64,000 nt of DNA from the NCBI GenBank assembly GCA_008931825.1, contig QXVZ01032406.1, positions 20,983 through 84,982 on the forward strand. The letters run 5' to 3'. Position 1 is the stretch's first letter. Every line of letters begins with the position of its first letter. A program made the position numbers and the translations under genes. Under the pieces are notes generated by a model. That model was given only the letters and a program-made list of their open reading frames with translations, was not told where the DNA came from and ran no database searches. The DNA comes from Phallusia fumigata (Eukaryota; Chordata; Ascidiacea; Phlebobranchia; Ascidiidae). Positions 1-12,100 of the stretch are shown in pieces.

Positions 1-1768
1 ACGTTGTCATTTTACAAGGAACAGTGACGCTTACATGCGGCCTGAAACGAGTAATGTTGTGTAAGGCATATGGATCTCCACCTGGTTATTTAAAGGGACT
101 TTGCCGTTGATTTACAACAAACCAACCAAGCAAGTTTCTAATGCGGCGTTTCGAAATTTCCGAATGTTTGAAAATAGAAACAATTCTCCTACGACGTATA
201 TTGAAGTTGGACAAGTCGAAAGCTTGTAATATGTTTACCGGGCAAGATTTTTACAATCTGTTGCAGCCAGGCATAAACTTATGATATCTCTTTTGGTAAA
301 CGTATTGCCAACCTTATTCGGAGCCCGGCATCTCCAGACAAGTTTCAGCACTGTCTAAGAGGGGAGTCACTACTACACAGAAGGATAATCACCGCGTGTG
401 ACGTCATACTGGCGGTGAGTGACGTCACATGGTATCGGCTTCCGACGGCACGATGTTAGTGGGTGAACGTTGTGGGTAAAGTGGGTTAAATATTCAACAC
501 AAAACTTTATCTTCAAGATTCGTTAACTAAAAATTCTGTGGACGAACCCTGAACTTCATTGTGCCTAAAGTCCACACTGCTATGAACAGGTGGAAGTGTT
601 TAAAGTGTGATGACAACATAGCTAAACGTTACCCAATAAGTACTGCCTGACATTAACTGTTGATGCCAGGCTACGTCGGTGGGTCGAAGTTCGTTCCAAC
701 TTCCAAGTGCAAATTTGACGTCAGTAATATGACGTTACGACACAAGCAAATTGTCCCTAGCAAGTTAACAAGTGTGCCTGTCGTGAGCACTGGCAAGTTA
801 TTTGGGAGTTGTTCAAATTTGGTGAAAACTTGCTTAAATAGTTTTGTGTCCATCGCATTTTAGCTGAAATAATTTCGCCGCAAACTGGTGTAGTAGATTT
901 TTTTAAAAACTCACAATAAACAATCTGGTTCACTGCTATTTTTTGCGTAATAATAAAAGTGGAATGGGTTTATTTATAGTTGGTTAGTGGTTAATGGGTC
1001 GCTTGTAAAATTCGTGAGCTTTTGTGATTCAACAAGCACCACTATTCTCTATGACAAACAAAAACCACTGTGACGTGAAAATTACGGTAAAAAATGACAA
1101 AGGGAACCCACGTCATTTGTTTGACAAACAATGGGTGAACAATGGTTGGAGGAGGGGGGGATAGTCATTTTGGAAAGTTAAAAGTTTTTTAGTTGTGAGT
1201 TTTTCGACTGGCTGCAATCACATTCAATATTTGTTGACAAAAAAATTAAAAACAAAAAATGGTTTCAGATTGGCTTCGTAATAGCAGTTGGTATCGACGC
1301 GATATTGGAATGTTAATAAACTAACAATTGAAAGAAATTAGATTATACCCGCCCTGGTTTGAATAGCAAGGAGGTTTTGTGGGCGAACAGGAGAGCCTTT
1401 GTCTAACTGCCCACTTAACAATGAATACTTATAGCTAATGCTCATGAAGACGTTTTGTGGGTTATCACATGTTTCAACGATTGCAAATGTGAACTTAACT
1501 TTGACACAAGCTCTCTATGCTGTCGGCGGCTAAGAGGGTAAATGACTTTGGACCGCCGATAAACGACCTTGATATTAAAAGTTATACATAACCGTTTCAC
1601 TAAACATTCCAATCACTGCAGCTTATGAGGCAAGAGACAGTTCAACACACACAAGTGTTTTGGTTCTGCATAGACACAAGTAATAGAATACAGATTATTA
1701 TTCCACCAGGAAACCAGTGGCAACGTGCTGGTCAACCATTTGGCCGTTGTCTCCAAACTTAAAATTAC
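1..1768. other. ITPK intron (minus strand), no exon found
   Basis: No exon of the remaining ITPK kinase domain could be recognised on the minus strand, and no other gene was found. Short ORFs here lack splice or homology support. The stretch contains palindromic TGACGTCA sites at 399-406, 420-427 and 716-723. A further TGACGTCA lies in a later intron at 2437-2444. Confidence 0.5.
399..427. promoter_or_regulatory. Two CRE-type TGACGTCA palindromes 21 bp apart
   Basis: TGACGTCA occurs at 399-406 and again at 420-427, spaced by two helical turns. This is the full CREB/ATF consensus. Function is inferred only; the pair lies in what is probably an ITPK intron. Confidence 0.35.
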
Positions 1769-3656
1769 CTTGATTCCTTCGATTCTGAACCCGAGGTTTG
1801 AAGTTGAACTGATTTGTTCCCTCCACTGCATGTACCGGGGCTTCGTCACGGCTCCCTGCATCCGTTCCGCTTCGGTGGGCTCGTCAGGAGACACTTCCAC
1901 CATCTTCGAATACATGTCCTGCAAAATCGTGTGGTTTAAAAGATGAACTTGCTCGAAATAAGTTAAAAAGTTAAAACTGAATAAATTGGGTCCAAGACAA
2001 GTTCAACTACGTGAGGTTACAGTGGAATTCCAATCAGGGCTTGTTACTTAGGTGGGTTGGGGGGGAATGGGGGCGTTTACGTCTTCGCAACCAACGTACC
2101 TGTCGCAATCTTGGCTTCACCTTCGCTTTCACGAGTTCGTCCTCCAAGTAAGTTCTGTGGGAACATAAGCGTGTAAATAACAGGAATAAATCGACAACCT
2201 GCAAGCGGGTTCCCCAACGAGCTTTGTGCAGTCAAGTGTCGCTAAGATTTCGAATGTCAACACAGAAGTGTGCAAGTTAATTTTGCCTGACAGCAGTCGC
2301 AGCTCCAAACCTGATTTTGGCGTCAAACAACAAATGACAGCACAATCAAGTTCATCAGATAAAGAATTTTTGCCTCATAAGTAGCAAAAAGTAATTCTAC
2401 GACGTTGGGATTGAGATGAATATCTTCGTTACAAAGTGACGTCACAGTGCGACAACAAACGTGTTTGTTTCTGACAACAAATATCTGTCACGTGGACATG
2501 TTTCCGCCTTGTCCGGTTCAAAGGGGGGGTAATACCGGATTTTATAGAAAGTTATTACAAGACAATATGCGAAAACTCGTAAACCTCAGCGGTGCGACAT
2601 ACAGGCGCCCAGTCTGTACAAATGTTGTGTTTTAAAAGATAAGAAGCGACGGATTTCTGGCCGACACAAAGCAAGGTTTTTATCTGACACGTGCGAACAG
2701 CCAGGGATGAGACGAACTCTGGCTTTTATGTGTTTAGTTCAACTGTGTTTGACAGCACAGAGTCGGTTGAGTGTGGATAGTTTGTACAAGAACGGATGTT
2801 AGTGGGCTGGCAATCACAACAGCCAACATGAATGTGGACACAAATACTGAGGCCACACAATATATGATGACAGACACAGCATTGTACAACTCATTTTCTT
2901 GCTGTTGTTGTCCTTAACTAATGGTTGTAAATATTGACTACAGAAAAGCAAACGTTTCACATCACACTGACAAGCTCATGGAATTGTTTTTTCAACATTA
3001 ATTGATGACGGGTCAATGTGGTGCTTAAACAGATAGCCAAAGGCTTTTGACAGTTGGCCAGAAGCATTTTTTTAGCTGGAGATTATACTTCCCTCAAAAA
3101 TAATTACAATGCTTTAAACATAACGCTCAGTTTATATATATTCTCACCTTATTCCCATCTTACAATCCATTAGCGAAGGACAGTCGAACGGGAGAAGCAG
3201 ATCTTGCATCCGTGTGTATTTCTCCCCATTCACTTCCACAACACCATGGAATGTTGGAGAGAAGTCTTGGAGTTTTGGGTCGGACGTTAGACCGTTCAGA
3301 CACTCCGCTTCTCGCTCGACGTACTTTTTGAGGATGCAACCCTCTTCACCAGGTTGAAAGTTGCCTGCACATAAGTTTGGCTTCGTAAATATAAGACATC
3401 ACCTCTTCCAGTAAATTGCCCTGGTCACTTTTAAAGACGAGGTTTTGGTCAAGAATTGTTTATCAATCTTTCTGTATAAGAGCTAAAGACCATGATGTTA
3501 TCTCTATTTGTGAACACAGCACAGATTAAATCCTGGTGTTTAAGTTGTTATCCTACCTGCATGTCCTGCAAGTTGTACCCAAGGATATTTCTTTTTGAAA
3601 GATTGCATAAAAGGCGACCAAATCACCATCCGTCTGATCTTGGTCCACGAGTTTTG
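1769..3656 (-). CDS. ITPKA/B/C: ITPK exons 3-6: calmodulin-binding segment and N-lobe/inositol-binding part of the kinase
   Basis: Exon 3 (3656-3557) begins after tgtcag and ends at HAG in phase 1. Exon 4 (3364-3148) starts [15 protein letters not shown] and holds PSLMDCKMG. Exon 5 (2154-2100) is only 55 nt. Exon 6 (1918-1769) carries the DMYSKM helix and the [12 protein letters not shown] segment. The junction phases 1, 2, 0 and 0 all agree. Similarity to vertebrate ITPKs is high along the whole stretch, so orthology to the family is secure even though the catalytic IDFGK part is not in the window. Confidence 0.93.
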
Positions 3657-6600
3657 CTGACAATTCATAAAACGGTTCAATCAAGTGCATAAGGTCCCAA
3701 AACTTTTTTAACAAACAAGTTATTTGTGAAACATGTTGAAAGCAGTGCAGCAAGGCTTTACGTTTCTGTATTTGACATGTTTGCTTGGCCACTAAGCAAA
3801 CACACAACAATGTTAAAGGCTGTTGTGCAGTTTAGCACACAAACAGTAGCTGGTCAGTCCTCATGCCATAACTCTGATTAAACTGAAAAGCTTTTAAAAT
3901 ATTACCATGTTTTGTGTACACATCACTTTTAAAACATTACTGAACTATCCTTGGCTTGCGTTTTGCCAACTCTGCTAAAAACTTTAGGCAAAACTTGAAA
4001 AATATTCCTTTTTTAGCCTATCAACTAACTCCAAGCCAAAAAAAACTAGCAAAAATTAACAACAAAAAACTTAGGACATTGTCAAACTTAACTCCAAGAT
4101 TTTGGAACTGTTAACCAACAAAACTGGGATTTGATTAGTGCAACATTATCTCTGCCAAGGTACAAGCTTAGACAACTTAAAACAATCTTCTGGTCGATTT
4201 TGACACAACTTAGTATTGCAGGCATATGTATAACCTGGTACCACATATAACAGCAAAGAAAACCGTTGCAAACAACTTGATATATTTAGCACACAATCTG
4301 ACTCTGGCTGGCTTCTATCAGTTTCACAAACACCTGATTTCAAGCAAACAGAACGCCTAGTTTTAAACAAATAAACCGTTTTATGACCTAACTGGCGCAC
4401 TACGTTTTGTCTAGTTCAACTAGAACACAACAAACACACATCACTTCTAACTGCCGCCCTGGTCACACTGAATAGAAGCACTGAGTCGGAACAAACTGGC
4501 AAGTGTTGGTTATTTACAAGCGCCTTCACACAGCGGGAGGTTTCTACCAAGTCCAACTACAACTACATGCGCCGATTGGTTTTGCGGTTACTACGTCACA
4601 AGAAAAATGTTGGAAGTGAAACGAGCAATTCACCAACATACGTGAGCCATCGTGGCACAAGCAATGCACAACACACGTAACATTGGAAGGGGAAACAACA
4701 ACAAAGTTGTATGGCGAAGTTTTGCCCCAAGCACAAACAACTTTGGAGGTGAACCAGAGACATGATTGGATCAAAACGCAGCGAAAATACGTCAGCACAT
4801 ATGAGTCAGAGTGAGGTGTGAGATTCTCTCTTCAACTTTCCTGACTCAACGTAAGGATATGCGACATTTACCTGCGCCCTAAATTTTTCTTATTCATCAC
4901 AGAGGTATTTATTTATAGCGTAACGTCTTACCAGTGACCAAACAAATAAGGAAATAAAATATTCCAGCTAACACAGTGCTGACAAAACCCATTGTTGCGT
5001 AACAATATGTGACGAAACAACCACCTCATGACCTATCTATTTAAAACCTTTTCGCTCTTCTTGACTGAAAACGCTATCTTACATGCTCATGGTTGGGTGC
5101 TTAAGTTGGGTTTCCAAGTAAGCTTAAGTTGTTAAGCGTCACGTAGTTTTATTACATATTGTCTGCATTAGGTGAAAACTCGCTTGAAAATATCATGTCC
5201 CATTTGATGCATGAGTTCGAAGCTAAACGACATCATTCAACAAACTGAAAATTTATGTTGCGCTATTAGAAACCCGGCTTGCTCGGCTCTACACATTACA
5301 ACGAGCAGGCAAACTGACTATTTCGCTGAAAACTGTTTTCACACTTGGTTTAGCAGGCCTCTTCACTCAGTAAGCGACTGTGCCGTTTCAACATTCACGG
5401 CCCAAAATAGACCCTCTTCTTCGACGAAGCGTCGCGCGTAGAAATTTCGACATTATTCTACGCTGGTTGTGTTTTCACGCTGACAGGCGCAAACACGATC
5501 TTTCCACGATCAGTCAATGCGCAGACGCACAACGGATGTGACCTGACGACGTAAAAGCGTGAAGGAAATTTTGCGAAACGTAGCTTCCATTTTACGAGGA
5601 AACGTTCTCTACAAACTTTTAACACCGTGGTAACTTTTGGAACAGCTTGCATTAAGCGAAAGTAGTATATATGGCCAACTGATAAAGGTTGCACCATTTG
5701 TCAATAAACCAGTGTTTGTTTGCATTTGTTACAAGCCTATTTACTTGTGCCAACGCATTTTCTGTAACAACTAGCTCACACAAAGCGTAGAACCCTAACC
5801 CAAAACGACACACAAAAACTATTCTGTTCTAATTACTATTCTGGAGTCTTGCCAACAAAAACTTCACTATTGAACTGTTGATAAAGATTGTGTACAAACA
5901 CACTAATTCTCCTCTTAACAAAACAAGGGTTCATTGTGTTTAACAGCAAATCTTATCGTCTAATTGCAAATGCTTTGTCAACAAAGGCAACTACGTCAAG
6001 AAATGAGGTTTGGCGTAAATATTTGAACTTAGATAATGTAGTGCTGAAGGGAAACACCTGGGCCAAATAAAAACGAGGCAACCTTGCTCAGTAAGTGAAC
6101 ACTTAGTTTTTGTGCCATAATGTTAAGGTGCTCCTCTATTAACATTGTTTCCAAAAACATAACCTTTTGAAAAAAACCTTGTGGTGATCTGTGAAAACTT
6201 TTTCTGTGTAACAAGCTGCTGCAAATTACAAGCTCTTCTTTCTGCAAACTGCTAACAAACTACTGACTGCCTGTGTCTGTAAAGTAGGAACTAGTTTGCA
6301 TACTCGGATATATACAACAGTGGCTTGTATTTAAATAATGCCTTTGTACCAACCATACAAAGTGGTGCACCACTGCTGGATTATATTTGGGCTATAAAAG
6401 TTAGCTTACTGCTTTCACTTTGCTGTGCCTTCGATTCATGTTGGCATGGATAGGATTCTCATCACTGCTTGCAAAGTCTTCTTCAGATTCTTCAAATGAC
6501 AAAGATGACCTAAAAAAACGTAAAAAATGTCAGATGAAACAAACTGTCTTGATAAATTTTGTTAGCAGTATTTTGTTAAATCAAAGATTTTAGCAATTTG

Positions 6601-7719
6601 CTGCAGGCAGAACTGGTATGTGGTGAAGTTTTTCAGAAATACTTTGGAATCTAGTGTTTTTAAAACAAGATGTTGTTCTCAAAAAACATGATCGACCAAC
6701 AATACATGTTTCTCATTAATACATCAATCTGACAAAGTTATCAATCTAGCAAAATGCAAGTCTTACTTATCACATCTACACCGACATAAATATTAAAAAT
6801 CCAACCTTAAAGAGCAACTTGATGAGCTGGAGAGTTTCCTCGGCAAACTTTCCATTTGCACAGATAAAGTGTTTATGGGGGTCTCATCAACTCTAGAGGG
6901 ATTGTCAACATCTGATGCAATGGATGAGGATGATGAGAAAGGGGACGAGGCATTCTTGCGCAACATCCCAACTGACAATGTCGATATTTTTGGTTTGTGA
7001 CTAGGAGATTCTTCAGCAGATGAAGCGTTAGCACCAGAAAAGTCACTGCTGTCCACAACAGAAAAACTTATACCCGGCTCGTCCTGCTGGTTGTCCATAC
7101 TTCCCCCGTTGTCCATCGAAGAGCTGTAAGCACTGTCACAGCTTCTGCGTGGACTTAAAAGTTGGTGCTCGTTTGAGTCAAGTAAAATATCACCACTGTT
7201 GGAATCAAGGGAGCAACTGCTTTCACAGGTGTGCTGTATTTTCGGGTTTCGCGCCCCTCTGCTGTATCTGCTATCCATACAGTTTTTATGCTCATCAACA
7301 GCGGAATATTGCTCTTCCACTGGTTTAAAGTCGTCCACAACTGTCGTGTCGCTAACTACTACACAGGGGATAGTCGCAGGCAAACTGCTCTTCTGCCCCC
7401 AACAGTTGCCTATCGTTTCATTCACTCCTGCTAAATGGTTTCCTCTCTGTTTGTTGTCATCAACAGAGTTAATCACTACTTGTTCTTCAGATAGACTAGC
7501 GCTGTTCAACTGTTTTGTTTTTGCATTAGCACATCCTGTGGTAGCAGTGCATCGCAGCGTGCTGCAGTGAACATCTGACAGACTTACTTCCTGTATTTCT
7601 CCACCACCCATCTGCTGTTGTATACAGGGTTGGCGTGTTTTACAGCATTGCGATGTGTCATGTACAGTAACAGAACTACTTGTAGCTTCACGCATCTTGT
7701 CACCGCTGTCTTCAGTCAT
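1769..7719 (-). CDS. ITPKA/B/C: Inositol-1,4,5-trisphosphate 3-kinase, N-terminal and central part (3' end beyond left edge)
   Basis: This kinase phosphorylates Ins(1,4,5)P3 at the 3-position to give Ins(1,3,4,5)P4, downstream of PLC and calcium/calmodulin, in the cytoplasm. Six minus-strand exons join in phase: 7719-6806, 6509-6410, 3656-3557, 3364-3148, 2154-2100 and 1918-1769, giving 512 codons. Exon 1 encodes a Ser-rich, probably disordered N terminus. Exon 3 encodes a segment like the vertebrate calmodulin-binding/kinase-entry region ([20 protein letters not shown], then QLAGHAG). Exon 4 carries the IPK-family PxxxDxKxG motif as PSLMDCKMG. Exon 5 gives [11 protein letters not shown], and exon 6 gives [12 protein letters not shown] and LGFRIEGIK. 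The last exon ends AAG|gtaatt. The C-terminal exons (expected SSLLF, IDFGK and DGY motifs) were not found in 1-1768, so they lie off the left edge. The start at 7719 is the first ATG of the long open exon. Which vertebrate paralogue it matches cannot be told. Confidence 0.92.
3657..6409 (-). other. Large ITPK intron between exons 2 and 3
   Basis: This 2.75-kb interval separates the exon ending GCA|gtaagc from the exon starting after tgtcag. I see no coding exon, tRNA or clear transposon. The part around 5390-5570 is visibly richer in CpG than the rest, so an alternative internal promoter is possible, but no first exon can be supported. Confidence 0.5.
6806..7719 (-). CDS. ITPKA/B/C: ITPK exon 1: Ser-rich disordered N-terminal region
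   Basis: This is a 914-nt exon (304 codons plus 2 nt) with the start ATG at 7719-7717 in an AACCATGA context. The translation is rich in Ser, Asp, Asn and Cys, with runs such as SSSSSS near the end and no recognisable fold, as in the variable N termini of vertebrate ITPKB/C. It ends TTAAG|gttgga, and phase 2 is completed by exon 2 (6509-6410), which is acidic ([16 protein letters not shown]). Plus-strand ORFs over this interval are antisense shadows. Confidence 0.85.
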
Positions 7720-9183
7720 GGTTTTTGTGTTTTATAACAAAGTCTTCTTGATTCAAAAGGAATAAGACATTTTCACAGCTTACCATGTTTAAAACTTATA
7801 AAGTCTAAACATATAAATGACCTCAGATTAGAAAGTACCAATTTTACTTCATTTACATGCATATTACTGTACATTTTGTAACACAAATAAACAATGATTT
7901 GCTAGAAAAACATCTATCACAATGCTTTTAGTAAGTTTAGGAATAAGAAATGAAACAAACATACATTACTGAAATTTAATGAAGAGAAAGGTTTAAAACA
8001 GCTGTACATTTCTTTACAAATTATCATAAAATTTACTATGTTTTAGAGAATTATTGTTTAAAATAGTTATTCATGCACAACACAACTTAATGACAACCTC
8101 ATACAGGGCAATTTGTTACTAAAACATTTGATAACTCAAATTACAAATACATTCTTTCCTATAAATAAGTCATCAGTTACTACAGCATTACTACTTTTAT
8201 ATTAACAAAAAATCCACCGAAAAATGTACATATCATGCTGCAAAACTAGAAACAGTGTCAAAATCTAGTTGCATGTATAAGCTTTCTCCGTAAAACTAGA
8301 CAAGCCAGTTAGTGTAATTTACCATGAACTTAATAAGTTGCAACAACTCATAAGCTAAATTTAAACGAGCTAAATTACAGAGAAAAAAGGCCACTTAGGC
8401 CCCATTAGGGGAGGTTACAAGCTACAGCACACATTACGCCTGACACTCGCGTCAAATGACGAATCCTGAATGATGTTGACATTTGAAGGTCTGCCATTGC
8501 CAACAGCACTAACAAAAAAACACGTTCTCGAGCTCTACCTGTCGGTACAAAATATGTGTCAAAACACGACACATTTGGCGCTGTTGTATGTTTAGATTCT
8601 TTTTCGTGATTCTAAAAAGTATAATCTTAGCACTTCGCCTAACGGTCGCGATCCATGTACAGACCTTAGAAAATTTGATTGGGGTCTGCACTGCAGAGGG
8701 TCTTGGATTCGAAGGACGTGATATTAAATGTGAATTACAGCATGTACATGTTCAATTTTGAAATCGTCCTGAAGCTAAATGCAAATGCTCGGAAGGCCAA
8801 ATCCGAGTCGGTATTTCGTAGGCTGGCGTCTTTTTACACAAACACGCCTAACCTTCCTGAGCTGAATTTTTATTTGTTTTAGTGTGTGCCACAGGACATT
8901 TTGTAAGTGGTCAAGTGCAAAGAGTTACGTAAGTTATAAACCTGCTTGCTATACCGTGTAATTGTTAACGGCGACCCAGTTAGGCTTGTGATAAATCGAT
9001 CGTTATATGTATATGAATTCCCCATTGCTTCCTGTTTGGTTGCGCGCCGACACAGTAGGTGAGTTGTCATTCTTACGCGCCTTGCAGTTGTGTTGCAGAG
9101 GAGTGATAATCTGTTAATATTATGTGCAATGGAAAACTAAGGTTGAATATATCGAGTGAGGAATATTGGATCCCCAGACAACG
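7720..9183. other. Divergent intergenic region between ITPK and the CTLD/ZP gene
   Basis: The start codons of the two genes point away from each other across about 1.46 kb. The stretch must contain both 5' UTRs and promoters, but I see no convincing TATA box, CpG island or other gene. Confidence 0.5.
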
Positions 9184-12100
9184 ATGCTCGGGCAGTGGCT
9201 GTTACTGCTGTGTTTGTGTCAAAGTGCCACAGCCGGTAATATTACTGTGAATTTAAACACTGGCCAGTTTTCCTAACCTAGTCGATAACGCCCAGCAAGT
9301 AATCTTTTACCAACGTGGTTTTCAAAAGTGCCACTTTATTAGCTGAAAAAAGAAAAGAATCAATTGGTGAAAGAAGTCGCTTGGTGAAAGAAGTCGTAGC
9401 TATAAAACAACAATAAAACTGTACCAAAGCGAAAGCTGGAAGAGTTCTTTGCTTTGAAAACCTAAACAAGTTGCACAACAACTGATTTTTATTTCATGTC
9501 AATTCATTAGCTATATTCGTGCAAAAAGTGATTGTTGTTTCCATGGTGCAGTGCGTCAGAAATATGACCACTTACACACGGTGATAGCTCAATTTGTTAA
9601 CGTTTAATTAGCTTTAGGCCTACAATTTTGCAAAACTACGGATTCGCAGTTTAACGGTCAGTTAACTTAACAATCAGCGTTTGTCCCCATTTATTATGCA
9701 TCCTTATCGCGAATTTCGTTCATTTGGGATTATAGGCTTTGTGTGACAAACAAACAGTTGCGTCAATACCTCCGGTGCAGTTTTTCTCCGATCTCAAATT
9801 GACTCAATCTACGTTTACTAGGGAGGGCAGTACAAACTTCCCAACAATTTACATCACCAGATTTTTGCAGCATGGTTTCCCCATGGAGATTACGAGTATC
9901 ACATTGAACCGCATGAGGGAAGCACAATTAGCGAAGCAACAAATGCTTGTGGAATGCAATCCGCAGTCCTTGCTACTGTAAAAACAATTGGAGTTCACAA
10001 TTTCTTAAAGACGACGGCGTCTGGAGTACCAGGTGACAAAAAAAGTTATTTACATCTGTTTGTCCAAAGTACGTTTTGCATTATTCCTCAACATAAAAAG
10101 GCGGGAACTTGAAATTGGCGACCGCTGTTTTGCACTTGGTCGTCAACTACTTTTGAAATTAGGTTTACTTGGTCGCTCCCTACAGGTTGGTTAAACTTCA
10201 CTTAACAATCAGGTTCTGCTAAACTCTGGCTTGGGTTATTTGACATTGGAATTGATAGCGAGGTTTACATTTGGTCGGACGGTTCTAATCTGCAAGCGGG
10301 TGAGGAAAAGTGGAGCGATGGTGTTCCAAACCAAACCTTACTTCACTGCGTGCATACGGAAGCCGACTCGCATCTATGGAAAAGTGATATGTGTTCGGAA
10401 CGCTATGGATTTATATGTCAACGGAAAGTTTCCACCCGTAAGAATCTACCAATATCAAGTACTGTATAGTTACTTCATACTTTAACTTGCTTCGTTTGGT
10501 CAGTCTGTAGCACACATCGTGCTACCACCCAATTTAAATTTAAGAGCTTGTATAAATCTTTTATATTTTAGCTGGCTGGATGAAATTTGAAACCTTGGAA
10601 TTTCTGGTAAATTTTGCTGCTGGCATTAGTTACGCTGAAGCAATAGAAGAGTGCAAAGGGGAAGGTGGAAGTCTTGCGACTCCATTGCAGCAAACTGTGG
10701 TTGATTTTCTCCATTCTCACATTACACCAGCCACAGGTATGTGTCAATATTTGGTTAAACATCTGGCTTGATTTGTTTTTGTAACTACTTGTCACTTAGC
10801 TTGTGTTTAGTGCACTGTAATTGTCAAGGTGATTGCGGAGCATGCAAATTAACAAATTTATGTCATGAGGGTTACTTGTATATTTTCACTGTGCTTCATT
10901 TTAAAAAGCAACAGGTTATCGACAAAGACCTTTAATTTTGGGTTGTAGGACCACTTTGGATTGGACTGAGTGATAAGAGAGTTTGGGCTGATGGGACAGT
11001 CCTGGATGCTGCTGGAATACTTTCCGTTGATTCTTCACCCCCTGATAATTGTTTTCATGTAGATAATGAGTTTAATGTCATGGGTGAAAGATGTAGTTCG
11101 ACAGGAGGTTTTATTTGCCAGCGAACACAACCAGGTAATCCCTTTAACACAACAGGATACAGCTCTAATCACTTGTCCCACTTATGATGTGGCGCGATTT
11201 TTATAACTAGGAGTGGTTCAATTTGGCACATCTTTTAGTCAAAACAAATTTAACACTTTCATTTACTAATAGTTATGGTTTAGGGACCCATGTCTTTCTG
11301 CTTACAGTTATGTCACAAATGTTCATGGTATTTGGATCTGTATTGCATAAAAAGCATTTTATCAACAGATTTTTTAATTTGTCAAACTATAGTAGTGATC
11401 ACATCCATTGCAGATTCTTGGCATGAGTTTGCTGATAGTGAATACCTGATAACTCCATGGAAAGGTTTTACGCAAGCAGAAGCGAAATGTGAATGCGCAA
11501 AACGCAAGGCTAGCCTTGTTTCCATCACCTCTCATGAGGAATATTATTTCCTGAGGGGAATAACTGCTCTGCTTGGCACAGGTAATACATAATTACAAAA
11601 AATATTCTGCAACTTATCATTTTGTGGTTCGTGGACCGTGACTTTGTGCCTTGTTTTGAAAACCCCATAACAGTTTACATCATATTAATTTGAAAACCTA
11701 TAATATTTAATTTGTGTAACATAAAAGTTTTTTAAGCTCTCCACATTTCTGAAATCTCACTGAGAATAATAAAAACCAATTTTGTGGTTTTATGTATTTC
11801 CAGAAAAAGTAAACTCGATTGTAACTTTGCATAGGTTTCCCTTCCCTATGGATTGGACTTGAAAACTTTGAAGCACTTGATGCTGCTGAATTCAAGTGGC
11901 CAGACTTTAGTGACCTCAATGGTGAAAACTGGTGGGCCGTCCAACAACCCGCCGTGAATGGAAGATGTGTCATTGCCACTGACTACTGCATGGAGTGGAA
12001 TGTTACTAGTTGCGTCGAACAAAGTGGATTCATCTGTGAAAGGCCGATAGGTATGAGCTTGCAGGGGTGAAAACATTTGCAGAAATCAATGAAATTATGA

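Noticed and set aside
7199-7570. Plus-strand 123-residue frame
   Set aside because: Antisense shadow of the Ser-rich first ITPK exon, caused by its codon composition.
9739-9981. 80-residue frame that overlaps the first lectin exon
   Set aside because: Wrong frame: splicing at 9871 in the other frame gives a proper C-type lectin sequence that continues in phase into the next exon.
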